Shown here: positions 35,410 through 45,135 of the stretch, piece after piece | Layout of the letters: each line of letters opens with the position of its first letter | How positions within the stretch are numbered: the first letter of the stretch is position 1 | Source of the DNA: Candidatus Epulonipiscium sp. | GTDB taxonomy: Bacteria; Bacillota; Clostridia; Lachnospirales; Defluviitaleaceae | Direction: 5' to 3' | Assembly: GCA_012519205.1 (NCBI GenBank) | Contig: JAAYQR010000020.1 | Span: forward strand, 1 to 58,715 | DNA length: 58,715 nucleotides | Translations under genes and position numbers: made by a program | The notes under the pieces: model-generated | Databases searched by the model: none | What the model saw: the letters and a program-made list of their open reading frames with translations, nothing else | Told to the model about the DNA's origin: nothing

Positions 35410-36300
35410 ATGGAAGAAGTTGTTGGTAGATATGCAGATTATCTAAAGGATCTAAAAGGTGCATCCGAAAATACTATTCTTTCCTATCAGAGAGATCTTA
35501 AAAATTTTATTATATTTCTACAAGGTATAGGAATAAATAGAATTGAAAATGTAAATCGGACAAATATCACTGCATATTTACTGGAATTACAAAAAAGTGG
35601 AAAAGCATCTTCTACTATATCAAGAAATATCGCTTCCATTCGTTCGCTTTTTCAGTTTTTACAAAAGACAGATTTAATGGATGAGGACCCCACTTTAAAC
35701 TTAGAATCTCCCAAAATACAAAAGAAATTACCTGAGGTTTTATCAATACAAGAAGTAGATATCTTATTAAGACAACCTAGTGAAAATAATCTTAAAGGGA
35801 TTAGGGACAAGGCGATGCTTGAAGTTTTATATGCCACAGGAATAAGAGTTTCAGAGCTAATTTGTCTAAAAGAGGATTGCATTAACTTAACTTTAGAGTA
35901 TGTAAAATGTAAGGATCCTAATCTCTCTAAAGAAAGAATTATACCCCTTGGAACTTCAGCTGTTAATGCATTGAGTACATATATAGAAAAAGCAAGATTT
36001 GCGATGGTTAGGGACCCTAAAGAAAAAACATTATTTGTAAATTGTAGTGGTAGGCCCATGACTAGGCAAGGCTTTTGGAAAATAATAAAAGTCTATTCAA
36101 AAAAGGCCAATATAAAAAAAGCCATAACACCCCATATGTTAAGACATTCCTTTGCAGCCCATATGGTAGCTAATGGAGCGGATTTACAGTCTGTTCAAGA
36201 AATGCTTGGACACTCTGATATATCAACAACACAAGTATATGCGCAATTAAATAAGAATAAACTAAAAGAAGTTTATTTGAAAGCACATCCGAGGGCTTAA
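35410..36300 (+). CDS. xerD: Tyrosine recombinase XerD
   Basis: About 296 residues, normal Xer length when started at ATG 35410 (AAAGGAG site 9 bases away). N-terminal SAM-like core-binding domain (1-95), then the catalytic domain with R146, H242-x-x-R245, H268 and nucleophile Y277. It resolves chromosome dimers at dif together with XerC. Context (nudF, spoIIM upstream; deoB downstream) matches Bacillus ripX/xerD, so XerD is preferred over XerC. Confidence 0.92.
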   Translation: MEEVVGRYADYLKDLKGASENTILSYQRDLKNFIIFLQGIGINRIENVNRTNITAYLLELQKSGKASSTISRNIASIRSLFQFLQKTDLMDEDPTLNLESPKIQKKLPEVLSIQEVDILLRQPSENNLKGIRDKAMLEVLYATGIRVSELICLKEDCINLTLEYVKCKDPNLSKERIIPLGTSAVNALSTYIEKARFAMVRDPKEKTLFVNCSGRPMTRQGFWKIIKVYSKKANIKKAITPHMLRHSFAAHMVANGADLQSVQEMLGHSDISTTQVYAQLNKNKLKEVYLKAHPRA

Positions 36301-36311
36301 GCCCTTTTTTT
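36291..36311 (+). terminator. Terminator after xerD
   Basis: AGGGC/GCCCT stem (36292-36296 with 36301-36305), loop TTAA holding the stop codon, then a seven-T run. Confidence 0.8.
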
Positions 36312-36405
36312 GTTTCCATTAGCATATACAGGTATAATTGCATACATTAAATTTTGAAATACTCATAACATAAGATAAAGAATTTAACAGGAAGGTGGTA
36401 CCATA

Positions 36406-37581
36406 ATGGTAAAAAGAATAATATGGATTATTTTAGACAGTGTTGGAATGGGAGCAATGCCGGATGCAGATAAATTTGGAGATGAGGGTAGTAATACTAT
36501 TGGTAATGTTTCTAAAATGGTTGGAGGACTTGATATTCCAAATTTGATAAGTTTAGGATTAGGTAATATTGAGGGAATGATAGGATTATCTAAAACAAAT
36601 GCTCCTCTAGGTTGTTATGGAAGATTTGCTGAGATTTCCAATGGAAAGGATACAGTAACTGGGCACTGGGAAATGGCAGGAATTTATTCCGAAAGGCCTT
36701 TTCCTACTTATCCCCAAGGATTTCCTAAGGAAATAATGGAACCTTTTGAGAAAGCAATCGGAACCAAAACCTTAGGAAATAAAGCCGCATCGGGAACAGT
36801 TATATTAGATGAACTAGGGGAGGAACATATGAAAACGGGATACCCCATAGTATATACTTCTGCAGATAGCGTATTTCAAATAGCAGCACATGAGAAAATT
36901 ATCCCTATCGATAGATTATACGAAATATGTTCCATGGCAAGGGAATTGCTCAGAGGAGAACATGCGGTAGCTAGGATAATAGCAAGGCCTTTTGTAGGTG
37001 ATAAAAAAGGAGCTTTTACAAGAACACCAAATAGAAGGGATTATGCCCTAGTGCCACCCCATGACACTATTTTAGATAAGGCTAAGGCTAAAGGCATGGA
37101 TGTAATTGCTGTAGGAAAGATTGAAGATATATTTTCAGGGAAGGGAATTACGGAAGCAGTTCATACAAAAGATAATATGGATGGTGTTGATAAAACACTA
37201 GAATATATTAAGAGTGATAATCATGGAATAATATTTACAAATCTAGTAGATTTTGATATGAAATGGGGACATAGAAACGATTATAAAGCCTATGCCAAGG
37301 GCCTAGAAGAATTTGATAAAAGACTTCCGGAAATTTTAAATGCCATGGGAAATGAAGATGTATTAATGATAAATGCCGACCACGGCTGTGATCCTACCAC
37401 TCCAAGCACAGATCATTCGCGGGAATACGTTCCCTTTATAGCATATGGTAAAGCTCTTAAACAAAATGTAGATTTAAAAACAAGGAAGTCTTTTGCGGAT
37501 ATTGGACAAACCATAGGAGAACTTTTAGGAACTGCAAGCATAAAATATGGGGTAAGCTTTGCACAGGAGATTGAAAAGTAA
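36406..37581 (+). CDS. deoB: Phosphopentomutase
   Basis: About 391 residues of the alkaline-phosphatase superfamily: IILDSVGMGAMPDA (metal aspartate), GKDTVTGHWEMAG (phosphorylated threonine), ADHGCDPTTPSTDHSREYVP (metal-binding). It interconverts ribose/deoxyribose 1- and 5-phosphates in nucleoside salvage. AGGAAGGTGG precedes the ATG. A nucleoside phosphorylase gene follows in the same unit. Confidence 0.97.
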   Translation: MVKRIIWIILDSVGMGAMPDADKFGDEGSNTIGNVSKMVGGLDIPNLISLGLGNIEGMIGLSKTNAPLGCYGRFAEISNGKDTVTGHWEMAGIYSERPFPTYPQGFPKEIMEPFEKAIGTKTLGNKAASGTVILDELGEEHMKTGYPIVYTSADSVFQIAAHEKIIPIDRLYEICSMARELLRGEHAVARIIARPFVGDKKGAFTRTPNRRDYALVPPHDTILDKAKAKGMDVIAVGKIEDIFSGKGITEAVHTKDNMDGVDKTLEYIKSDNHGIIFTNLVDFDMKWGHRNDYKAYAKGLEEFDKRLPEILNAMGNEDVLMINADHGCDPTTPSTDHSREYVPFIAYGKALKQNVDLKTRKSFADIGQTIGELLGTASIKYGVSFAQEIEK

Positions 37582-37649
37582 AAAAGGAATAGAAATAACT
37601 AGGAAATATTTTAGAAAACATATAAAAAGCTATAGGGAGGGCGGATTAG

Positions 37650-38951
37650 ATGAGAGCATATGATCTTATTATGAAAAAAAGAAACGGTGGAATCTTAACA
37701 AAGAAAGAAATAGAATTTTTAATTGAAGGATACGTAGCAGGAGACATCCCCGATTATCAAGTATCAGCTATGCTTATGGCCATATATTTTAAGGGTATGA
37801 CCAAAGAAGAAACTTCCAATCTCACAATGGCTTTTGTAGATTCAGGGGATATGGTTGATTTATCTCCGATAGAAGGCATAAAGGTAGATAAGCATTCAAC
37901 AGGAGGAGTAGGGGATAAAATTAGTTTAATCATTATTCCCCTAGTTGCCACATTGGGTATACCCATTGCCAAAATGAGTGGACGGGGTTTAGGACATACC
38001 GGTGGTACCATAGATAAGTTAGAGTCCATAGAAGGTTTTAGAACCGAATTAGACAGCGATGAATTTATAAACAATGTAAATACTTATCAAATGGCCATAG
38101 TAGGTCAGACTGCCAACCTGACCCCAGCAGATAAAAAAATATATGCTCTAAGGGATGTGACAGCTACAGTAGATAGCATCCCCCTTATCGCTAGCTCCAT
38201 TATGAGTAAAAAGATTGCCTCAGGTTCCGATGCTATCGTATTAGATGTAAAAGTTGGAACGGGGGCTTTTATGAAAAACTTAGAAGATGCCAAAGATTTG
38301 GCAAAAACCATGGTTGATATAGGAAAATCTTTAAATAAAAAAGTCATTGCAGTCATAACCAATATGGATCAGCCTCTAGGTCATGAGGTTGGCAATGCCA
38401 ATGAAATAAAAGAAGCAATCAACGTCTTAAAAGGTAAAGGTTCAGATGATGAAACCAAAGTGGCCCTCACCATAGCCTCCTATATGGCTGTACTTGGAGG
38501 AGCTTACAAGGATTATGATAAGGCTTATGAAGATTTAGAAAAGAAAATCGAAAGCGGAGAAGCAATAAACAAATTAAAAGAGTTTATCAAAATCCAAGGG
38601 GGAAACGAAGAAGTAGTAGATAATCCCAATAAACTTCCTCAGGCAAAATATCATGTAGAGATTAAGGCATCATCTTCAGGATATATAAAATCAATCGACG
38701 CAGAAGACATTGGTATAGCTGCTATGCTACTTGGGGCTGGAAGAAGGACTAAGGAGGACAAAATAGACTTTTCAGCAGGAATAACAATAGTAAAAAAAAT
38801 AGGTGATAAAATAAAGTTCGATGATACAATTTGTATACTTCACACTAATTTGGAAAAAATTAAGGAAGCAAAAAAAATAGCAAAAGATGCATTTATCATA
38901 ACAGATCTAAAACCTGAACCTATAAAATATATTTACGAAGTAATTCAATAA
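37650..38951 (+). CDS. pdp: Pyrimidine-nucleoside phosphorylase
   Basis: About 433 residues. The phosphate-binding loop KHSTGGVGDKIS and the DKLESIEGFRTEL region are typical of thymidine/pyrimidine-nucleoside phosphorylases. It splits uridine or thymidine with phosphate, giving the pentose-1-phosphate that DeoB processes. GGGAGG is 7 bases from ATG 37650; cotranscribed with deoB. In Bacillus the equivalent place is held by a purine phosphorylase (pupG). Confidence 0.93.
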   Translation: MRAYDLIMKKRNGGILTKKEIEFLIEGYVAGDIPDYQVSAMLMAIYFKGMTKEETSNLTMAFVDSGDMVDLSPIEGIKVDKHSTGGVGDKISLIIIPLVATLGIPIAKMSGRGLGHTGGTIDKLESIEGFRTELDSDEFINNVNTYQMAIVGQTANLTPADKKIYALRDVTATVDSIPLIASSIMSKKIASGSDAIVLDVKVGTGAFMKNLEDAKDLAKTMVDIGKSLNKKVIAVITNMDQPLGHEVGNANEIKEAINVLKGKGSDDETKVALTIASYMAVLGGAYKDYDKAYEDLEKKIESGEAINKLKEFIKIQGGNEEVVDNPNKLPQAKYHVEIKASSSGYIKSIDAEDIGIAAMLLGAGRRTKEDKIDFSAGITIVKKIGDKIKFDDTICILHTNLEKIKEAKKIAKDAFIITDLKPEPIKYIYEVIQ

Positions 38952-39284
38952 TACTAAGCTTGTCTATTTTTCATATTAGTAGTCAAAAGGTGGGACCCTT
39001 ATACCAAAATTTCATGATATTATAAACAAGAGGAAATCAACGATTGGGTAGGAAGAGGAACTTCAGCTTTAAGGGAAGTTAATAGATATTGTAGTAGTTG
39101 TTAATTTAGGTTGGGGATTTTAAATAGGACTAAAAAGAAAATAAAGATAATAGGTTAATCTACTCCTTTTAAAAAATTCGTATGATTATGGAAACAATTT
39201 CATCTCCTGTGTTCATATGCATATTTTATCAAAAATAGTCTAACATAATATTAGATTAAAATAACTGCATGAGGAGGCACAAAG
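38952..39284. other. Intergenic region before dacF, no gene identified
   Basis: AT-rich DNA of 333 bases. A short open stretch near 39031-39104 (…EINDWVGRGTSALREVNRYCSSC) has no start codon or ribosome site and may be a gene relic. I could not identify a convincing forespore SigF or SigG promoter. Confidence 0.5.
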
Positions 39285-40475
39285 ATGTCATCGAATAAAC
39301 GTATTGCTATTATACTTAGTGCTATATTATTAGTTAATATGATGTCTTTTAGTATTGTAAGGGGAGAAGAGAAAACCACAGATACTGCTAAGGTAGAACT
39401 TCAAATAGAATCTCCCTCAGCAGTACTTATGGAGGCAAAAACAGGTAAAGTACTGTTTGAAAAAAATATGAATGAAAAGCATTTCCCAGCCAGCACCACC
39501 AAGATTATGACTCTTCTTCTTATATATGAAGCAGTAGAACAGGGGAAGATTTCCTGGGGAGATATGGTAACCGTCAGTGAACGTGCAGCAGGTATGGGAG
39601 GATCACAGGTATATCTAGAACTAAATGAACAGCAGACAGTACATGATATGACTAAATGTATTGCAGTGGCATCTGCTAACGATGCATCGGTAGCCATGGC
39701 GGAACACATTGCTGGCAGTGTAGAGTCCTTTGTAAAGATGATGAATGACAAGGCTCAAGCATTAGGGATGAAGGATACGAATTTTATAAATACCAATGGC
39801 TTACATGATGATAATCATATTACTACAGCATATGATATAGCATTGATGTCTAGGGCATTAATAACAAAATACCCGGATATCCATAAGCTCACAACTATAT
39901 GGCAGGACAGTATTATTCATAAGACAAGACGGGGAGAAGAAGAATTCGGTCTTACCAACACTAATAACCTAATCAAATGGTATGAAGGAGCTAATGGCTT
40001 AAAAACCGGTTTCACCCCAGAATCCATGTATTGCTTATCTGGAACTGCTAAAAGAGGTGAATTAAATCTTATTGCTGTTGTTATGGGTTCAAAAGCTAAA
40101 CAAACCAGAAACTCAGAAGTAGCTAAGATGCTAAATTATGGATTTGCAAATTATGCTATCGTAAAAGGAGATCCCGTTGGGAAAGTGGTAGGAACCATAG
40201 ATGTATCTAAAGGTAATATTTCGAAAGTAGATTGTGTAATCAAAAAGGATGTTCAATTATTAGTAAGTAAAAATATTGCGGATCAAAAGATTGAATCGAA
40301 GATAGAACTGCCAGAAACTATTCAAGCCCCAGTGGAAAAAGGGATGAAAGTAGGAGAAATCATTTATACCTTTCAAGGAAAAGAAGTAGGACGTTCGGAT
40401 TTGGTAGCAGCTGAATCTGTTAAAAAAGCAAATTTAAAAATAATGATGAAATTACTATTACAGCAATGGCATTAG
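39285..40475 (+). CDS. dacF: D-alanyl-D-alanine carboxypeptidase, DacF-like
   Basis: About 396 residues: signal peptide (1-27), penicillin-binding catalytic triad motifs S70TTK73, S130AN132, K240TG, then a beta-rich domain and a C-terminal amphipathic anchor (LKIMMKLLLQQW). It trims the terminal D-Ala of peptidoglycan stem peptides outside the membrane. Position after deoB/phosphorylase matches Bacillus dacF, which is made in the forespore, but the spoIIA operon that normally follows is absent. GAGGAGG precedes the ATG. Confidence 0.92.
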   Translation: MSSNKRIAIILSAILLVNMMSFSIVRGEEKTTDTAKVELQIESPSAVLMEAKTGKVLFEKNMNEKHFPASTTKIMTLLLIYEAVEQGKISWGDMVTVSERAAGMGGSQVYLELNEQQTVHDMTKCIAVASANDASVAMAEHIAGSVESFVKMMNDKAQALGMKDTNFINTNGLHDDNHITTAYDIALMSRALITKYPDIHKLTTIWQDSIIHKTRRGEEEFGLTNTNNLIKWYEGANGLKTGFTPESMYCLSGTAKRGELNLIAVVMGSKAKQTRNSEVAKMLNYGFANYAIVKGDPVGKVVGTIDVSKGNISKVDCVIKKDVQLLVSKNIADQKIESKIELPETIQAPVEKGMKVGEIIYTFQGKEVGRSDLVAAESVKKANLKIMMKLLLQQWH

Positions 40476-40477
40476 AT

Positions 40478-40519
40478 ATTAATAAAGCGTCTAAGAATTT
40501 TCTTAGGCGCTTTATTAAT
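40478..40519 (+). terminator. Terminator after dacF
   Basis: A 19-bp stem with one G-U pair (40478-40496 with 40501-40519), loop ATTT. The 3' arm is T-rich but there is no long T-tail. Confidence 0.75.
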
Positions 40520-40693
40520 TGGTGATATACTACTTAGCTATAAATACTATTTGAAATTTCCGCAATTACCGTTTACAATATCTGTAGGCATCGGCGTTGA
40601 TGAAGATGTTTTATGGGTAATTCAAATAAAACATACGCAATCTAATTAATGCAAATAATATCAAAGTACAGTAAGGAAAAAGGAGAATGAAAT

Positions 40694-41320
40694 TTGACAA
40701 ATCCTATATTAGATATATTGATTAAATTACCGGGAATATTATGTGGTCTTACTTTTCATGAATTTACTCATGGAATAATTGCTCATTTTTTTGGAGATTT
40801 GACACCCAAAAAAGAAGGAAGACTAACATTAAATCCTATACCTCATGTTGACCCCATTGGATTAATATTGCTTTTATTTATGAATTTCGGGTGGGCAAGG
40901 CCAATACACACTAACCCCTCAAACTTCAAAAACAAAAAGAAAGCTATGATTTTGGTTTCCCTAGGGGGTCCCATAGCGAATTTATTTGTAGCGGCTATAT
41001 TTGCTATTATATTAAAACTCATGAATATATATCATATAAATGCAATTCAATATAACTGGGCCTTTGAAATGGTTAATTATGGTATAATGATAAATATTGT
41101 ATTAGGAATTTTTAATTTAGTTCCTATTCCACCTTTGGATGGTTCTAAGATTTTATTTAATATTATTCCTCCTCGAACCTATTTTAAGATTATACAGTAT
41201 GAATATATACTTCAAATGTTGTTGATTATCCTTTTACTTACAGGTATTATTCCTATGCTTATTAATCCTGTTATTACATATATCTATAAATTTCTACTTA
41301 CTCTTATGGGGCTTATGTAG
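40694..41320 (+). CDS. Site-2 protease family membrane metallopeptidase (M50)
   Basis: About 208 residues with five to six membrane segments. The zinc motif HEFTH (FHEFTHGIIAHFFGD, near residue 20) and the second ligand region NLVPIPPLDG (about residue 145) mark a compact S2P-type intramembrane protease. TTG 40694 is 9 bases after AAAGGAG. It precedes scpA, a common clostridial order. Substrate unknown; no SpoIVF-like partners are adjacent. Confidence 0.9.
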   Translation: MTNPILDILIKLPGILCGLTFHEFTHGIIAHFFGDLTPKKEGRLTLNPIPHVDPIGLILLLFMNFGWARPIHTNPSNFKNKKKAMILVSLGGPIANLFVAAIFAIILKLMNIYHINAIQYNWAFEMVNYGIMINIVLGIFNLVPIPPLDGSKILFNIIPPRTYFKIIQYEYILQMLLIILLLTGIIPMLINPVITYIYKFLLTLMGLM

Positions 41321-41349
41321 ATTAATTTAATTGAGATGGGGTATTTATT

Positions 41350-42129
41350 TTGAGTATTACGGTAAGGTTAGAAGTCTTTGAAGGTCCCTTTGATTTGTTG
41401 TTTCATTTAATTGAAAAAAATAAAATTAATATATATGATATTCCCATATCTCTTATAACGGAGCAGTATATGGAATATATTGATTCTATAGAAGATAAAA
41501 ACATGGAAAACATGAGTGAATTTTTGGTTATGGCAGCAACTCTTTTGGAAATCAAGTCAAAAATGCTTCTTCCAAACCTTAAAGAAGATGAAGAAGTAGA
41601 TATAGACCCGAGGGAGGAATTGGTAAATAAGCTATTAGAATATAAAAAAATTAAGCATTTCTCTGAGGAACTAAAAGAAAGACAAAAAGAGGCTAAAAAG
41701 ATATTTTTTAAATCTGCAGACCTACCGGAGCATCTAAAAAGTTTAATACAAGATGTACCAGTAGACATTGAGGAAGTGTTAGAAGGTGTTACACTTCAAA
41801 AAATGTTTTGTGTGTTTCAGGAATTATTAATAAGAAAAGAAAACAAAATTGATACTGTAAGAAGTGGGTTTAAATCTATTCAGAGAGATATTTACAAAAT
41901 AGAAGATAAAGTTACATATATTCTAGATTTATTGGTATTATCTCCTGCCTTATATTTTCATGAGTTGTTTTATGATAATTGTGATAGAATGGAAATAGTA
42001 GTTACATTTCTAGCTTTATTGGAGCTTATACGTCATAAACGAGTAAAAATTAAACAAGAATATCCCTTTGAAAATATTTTTATTACAACCTATGATAGGA
42101 TGGATGCAAATGAAGTTGATGGAAGCTGA
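41350..42129 (+). CDS. scpA: Segregation and condensation protein A
   Basis: About 259 residues, the kleisin subunit of SMC-ScpAB. The N-terminus VRLEVFEGPFDLLFHLIEKNKINIYDIPI is diagnostic; the acidic middle and C-terminal winged helix (VVTFLALLELIRHKRVKIKQE) are present. It bridges SMC heads to compact and segregate the chromosome. Begins at TTG 41350 after GATGGGG and overlaps scpB. Confidence 0.96.
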   Translation: MSITVRLEVFEGPFDLLFHLIEKNKINIYDIPISLITEQYMEYIDSIEDKNMENMSEFLVMAATLLEIKSKMLLPNLKEDEEVDIDPREELVNKLLEYKKIKHFSEELKERQKEAKKIFFKSADLPEHLKSLIQDVPVDIEEVLEGVTLQKMFCVFQELLIRKENKIDTVRSGFKSIQRDIYKIEDKVTYILDLLVLSPALYFHELFYDNCDRMEIVVTFLALLELIRHKRVKIKQEYPFENIFITTYDRMDANEVDGS

Positions 42130-42694
42130 GGCCGCAGTAGAGGCTATTCTTTTTATATCAGGAGAAGCAGTTACTTTAAAAAGGATATCAGAGATAATGG
42201 GAGAAAATATAGATAAAACAAAGCAAATAGTAGAAGCCCTAATGGAAAGATATAAAAAAGAAGAAAGAGGAATTCAAATTATTGAAATCAATAACGCATT
42301 TCAAATGTGTACAAGTCCAAAACTCTTTCAAATTATCCAATCTTTTTATCAAACCCCTAAAAAATTTAATATGACACAGGCAGTTTTAGAAACCCTCTCC
42401 ATTGTCGCCTATAAACAACCAGTAACGAAAGCCCACATTGAAGAGATTAGAGGAGTTAATTCCGACTATGTCATAAATAAATTAATAGAATACAATCTAA
42501 TCTGCGAAATAGGGAGGATGGATGCCCCGGGAAAACCGATTTTATTTGGAACCACTCAAGATTTCCTTAGGCACTTTGGTTTTAAATCTATCGAGGAACT
42601 ACCTCAGCTTCAAGAAGAATTGCTTTTGAAATTACAAGATGAGGTAAAGGACGAAGTTAAACAAATAGGATTATTTGATGTTCAAAAGAAGTAA
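42110..42694 (+). CDS. scpB: Segregation and condensation protein B
   Basis: About 194 residues: two winged-helix domains (EAAVEAILFISGEAVTLKRI… and FNMTQAVLETLSIVAYKQPVTKAHIEEIRGVNSD), the ScpB hallmark. It dimerises on ScpA in the condensin complex. Overlaps the scpA end by 20 bases, implying coupling. ATG 42104, 42110 and 42119 are all possible; AGGA at 42097 favours 42110. Confidence 0.95.
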   Translation: MKLMEAEAAVEAILFISGEAVTLKRISEIMGENIDKTKQIVEALMERYKKEERGIQIIEINNAFQMCTSPKLFQIIQSFYQTPKKFNMTQAVLETLSIVAYKQPVTKAHIEEIRGVNSDYVINKLIEYNLICEIGRMDAPGKPILFGTTQDFLRHFGFKSIEELPQLQEELLLKLQDEVKDEVKQIGLFDVQKK

Positions 42695-42713
42695 GTTCTT
42701 TTGAACATTTTTT
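42678..42713 (+). terminator. Terminator after scpB
   Basis: A 13-bp stem (42678-42690 with 42696-42708), loop containing the TAA stop, then TTTTTT. It may separate segregation genes from the following spore genes. Confidence 0.9.
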
Positions 42714-42804
42714 GTATTGTTTATTATTCTTAGGGGAATATAAGCTTATAGAGTGTATTCTTGTTTAAGAGGAAACCTATAAGAATTGATAAGCGGGTGA
42801 AAAA

Positions 42805-43377
42805 TTGAAGCTTATAATAGATTATAAAAAAAAAGAACACAACCAAATTTTAACGGTCAGTATATACCTGTTTAGATACATGAAGATATTCAGAATAAAT
42901 CCTAGGGAACAGCTTTTGTACTATCTAAAAAGATATTTTGAGGGAGATAATAACAATACCTTTTCAATAAATTCATACATAAACTATAAATGTTTAGCAA
43001 AAATAATATGGTATAGATTAAAAAAGATAAAAAAACATATGGCCATTGATTATTTTGATTTGAGAACTATTATAGGCACCACAAATCCACTAGCTACGAC
43101 ATTTGCTTATGGAATTTTAAATAGAGTGCTCCCTAACTCTATATATTTTTTAAATGAAACAATCCCAATTAAGGATTACTATATTAAAATCATACCAACT
43201 TTTAGTTCTCAAAAGACTTTGATATCATTCACTGGTGTAGTTAACATAAGCACATTTTATATGCTTTACCAGTATATTTCAATAAAGAGGAGGTTGAAAA
43301 AATATGACAAATGCAAATCAGCATCCGATAGAATCCTTAATGAAAACGGCAATGGAAAATATCAAGGAAATGGTTGA
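42805..43377 (+). CDS. DUF2953-like protein
   Basis: About 190 residues from TTG 42805 (AGCGGGTGA site). The central GTTNPLATTFAYGILNRVLP resembles the conserved region of DUF2953 proteins, which sit between scpB and ytfJ in many spore formers. No clear signal peptide. The last 25 codons overlap ytfJ by 74 bases and look unrelated to the rest, so the true end may have been shifted by a frameshift. Function unknown, probably sporulation-linked by context. Confidence 0.75.
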   Translation: MKLIIDYKKKEHNQILTVSIYLFRYMKIFRINPREQLLYYLKRYFEGDNNNTFSINSYINYKCLAKIIWYRLKKIKKHMAIDYFDLRTIIGTTNPLATTFAYGILNRVLPNSIYFLNETIPIKDYYIKIIPTFSSQKTLISFTGVVNISTFYMLYQYISIKRRLKKYDKCKSASDRILNENGNGKYQGNG

Positions 43378-43789
43378 AGTAAATACAGTTATAGGAGATG
43401 CTATTGAAACAGAAAATGGAACAATTATTATGCCAATAACAAAGATAGCCCTTGGATTTACAGCGGGAGGGGCTGAATACGGAGTGCCTAAGGAGGATTC
43501 AGAACCGGAAGATGGATCTCAAAACAGCACGGGAAGATATCCCTTCGGAGGAGGTAGTGGAGCGGGAATTAGCGTACAGCCTGTTGCTTTTATGGTTATG
43601 GACAAAGACAGTGTTAAAATGCTCCATGTAAATTATCATTTTGGTACCATGGCCAAAATTATGGAAGAAGCCCCTAATCTCATGACTAAGTTTTACAGTC
43701 ATTTGGATTCAAAAGCAAAAAGCAAAAAGGGTCAAAAACATTCTCAGGAAGGAAAAATAATAACGAAGGTTTTAGAATTTGATGAATAA
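43304..43789 (+). CDS. ytfJ: GerW-family sporulation protein YtfJ
   Basis: About 161 residues. Family signature: HPIESLMKTAMENIKEMVEVNTVIGDA, VSLGF-like ALGFTAGGAEYG, and the glycine-rich PFGGGSGAGISVQPVAFMV. Made in the forespore and needed for normal germination in Bacillus. GAGGAGG precedes the ATG at 43304, which lies within the DUF2953 reading frame. Confidence 0.95.
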   Translation: MTNANQHPIESLMKTAMENIKEMVEVNTVIGDAIETENGTIIMPITKIALGFTAGGAEYGVPKEDSEPEDGSQNSTGRYPFGGGSGAGISVQPVAFMVMDKDSVKMLHVNYHFGTMAKIMEEAPNLMTKFYSHLDSKAKSKKGQKHSQEGKIITKVLEFDE

Positions 43790-43876
43790 AAGGGGTAAGT
43801 ATGTTTGACTAATCCTGCATAATACAAGTTAAATATTTATATGATGAAACAAAGAGTTTTTTAAAAGGAGTTAGTC

Positions 43877-45040
43877 ATGAAGAAAAAAGTATTCTCTTGG
43901 GTTGCAACATTTATATTAGTCTTTTATTTTTGTCCTTCTTTGACCTATGGGGAAGAAGTGAAAGAGCCTAAGGTAGAATCACAATCCGCTATCTTAATAG
44001 AAGCTGATACCGGTAGAATTCTATGGGAAAAAAATGCTTATGAACCTAGGGCCATGGCAAGTACCACCAAGATAATGACCTGCATTATAGCCCTAGAAAA
44101 TGGCAATCTTTCCGATGAAGTAATCGTAAGTAAAAGAGCAGCTAGGGCTCCTCAGGTCAAATTAGGATTAAGGGAGGGGGAAAAACAGCGTTTAGGAGAT
44201 TTATTGTATGCATTAATGATGAAATCATCTAATGATGCAGCAGTTGTAATCGCTGAACATATAAGTGGTTCTGTCGAAGTCTTTTGTGAGAAAATGACCG
44301 AAAAGGCAAAGGAATTAGGAGCAAAGGATACAGTATTTAAAACTTCTAATGGATTGGATGCAGAAGGTCACGGTTCAACGGCTTATGATTTGGCCCTAAT
44401 CACCCAATATGCAATGAAAAACCCCAAGTTTGTCGAAATCATTAATACAAAGCACCTAACTATCGGGGGAAATGGTGATTACCCTCCTTATAGCCTTGCC
44501 AATGCTAATAGATTTTTATACGATTTTCCAGGGGCAAATGGTGTTAAAACAGGTTATACGGGCAAAGCCGGCTATTGTTTTGTAGGGGCAGTAAAACAAA
44601 ATGAGATGCAGCTTATCTCTGTAGTACTAGCCAGCGGATGGGGTTCAAGGGGAAAAGAGCAAAAATGGACCGATACAAGGAGAATTATGGATTACGGTTT
44701 TAAAAATTTTAAGAAAGAAACGCTCTTAGAAAAAGGGAAACTTTTAAAGACCATACCCGTAAAGCGCTCAAGAGAAGATAAGATTTCATTATATTCCAAT
44801 GAAAAAGTCATATATACCATTAAGGAATCAGAAAAATCAAAGATTAAAATAAAGATAACGGTTCCTGATTATATAGAGGCCCCTATCACTAAAGGCCAAA
44901 AAATAGGTGTTACAAAAATATATATAGGGGATGAACTTTGCAAAGTCATACCTCTTATTGCGGATAGAGATATTGAACGTCATGACTTTCCCACTTCCTT
45001 GAAAAAAGTGCTAAACAATTGGTTAAAAATAACTAAATAA
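43877..45040 (+). CDS. dacB: D-alanyl-D-alanine carboxypeptidase, DacB-like
   Basis: About 387 residues: signal peptide (1-25), S62TTK65, S117SN119, K224TG226, then the PBP5 C-terminal beta domain and amphipathic tail. Its place after ytfJ and before rluB matches the Bacillus scpAB-dacB-spmAB region, where DacB modifies spore cortex; spmA and spmB are missing here. AAAAGGAG precedes the ATG. A second DacF-like enzyme lies 4 kb upstream. Confidence 0.92.
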   Translation: MKKKVFSWVATFILVFYFCPSLTYGEEVKEPKVESQSAILIEADTGRILWEKNAYEPRAMASTTKIMTCIIALENGNLSDEVIVSKRAARAPQVKLGLREGEKQRLGDLLYALMMKSSNDAAVVIAEHISGSVEVFCEKMTEKAKELGAKDTVFKTSNGLDAEGHGSTAYDLALITQYAMKNPKFVEIINTKHLTIGGNGDYPPYSLANANRFLYDFPGANGVKTGYTGKAGYCFVGAVKQNEMQLISVVLASGWGSRGKEQKWTDTRRIMDYGFKNFKKETLLEKGKLLKTIPVKRSREDKISLYSNEKVIYTIKESEKSKIKIKITVPDYIEAPITKGQKIGVTKIYIGDELCKVIPLIADRDIERHDFPTSLKKVLNNWLKITK

Positions 45041-45051
45041 GGTATAATAGC

Positions 45052-45084
45052 AGATGGAAGATATTATTCTTCCATCTCTTTTTT
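45052..45084 (+). terminator. Terminator between dacB and rluB
   Basis: A 10-bp stem AGATGGAAGA/TCTTCCATCT (45052-45061 with 45068-45077) followed by CTTTTTT. Confidence 0.88.
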
Positions 45085-45135
45085 AAATAAGATTCATTTT
45101 TAAAAGAAGAACTCTTGTGTACTAAGGAGGGTACC

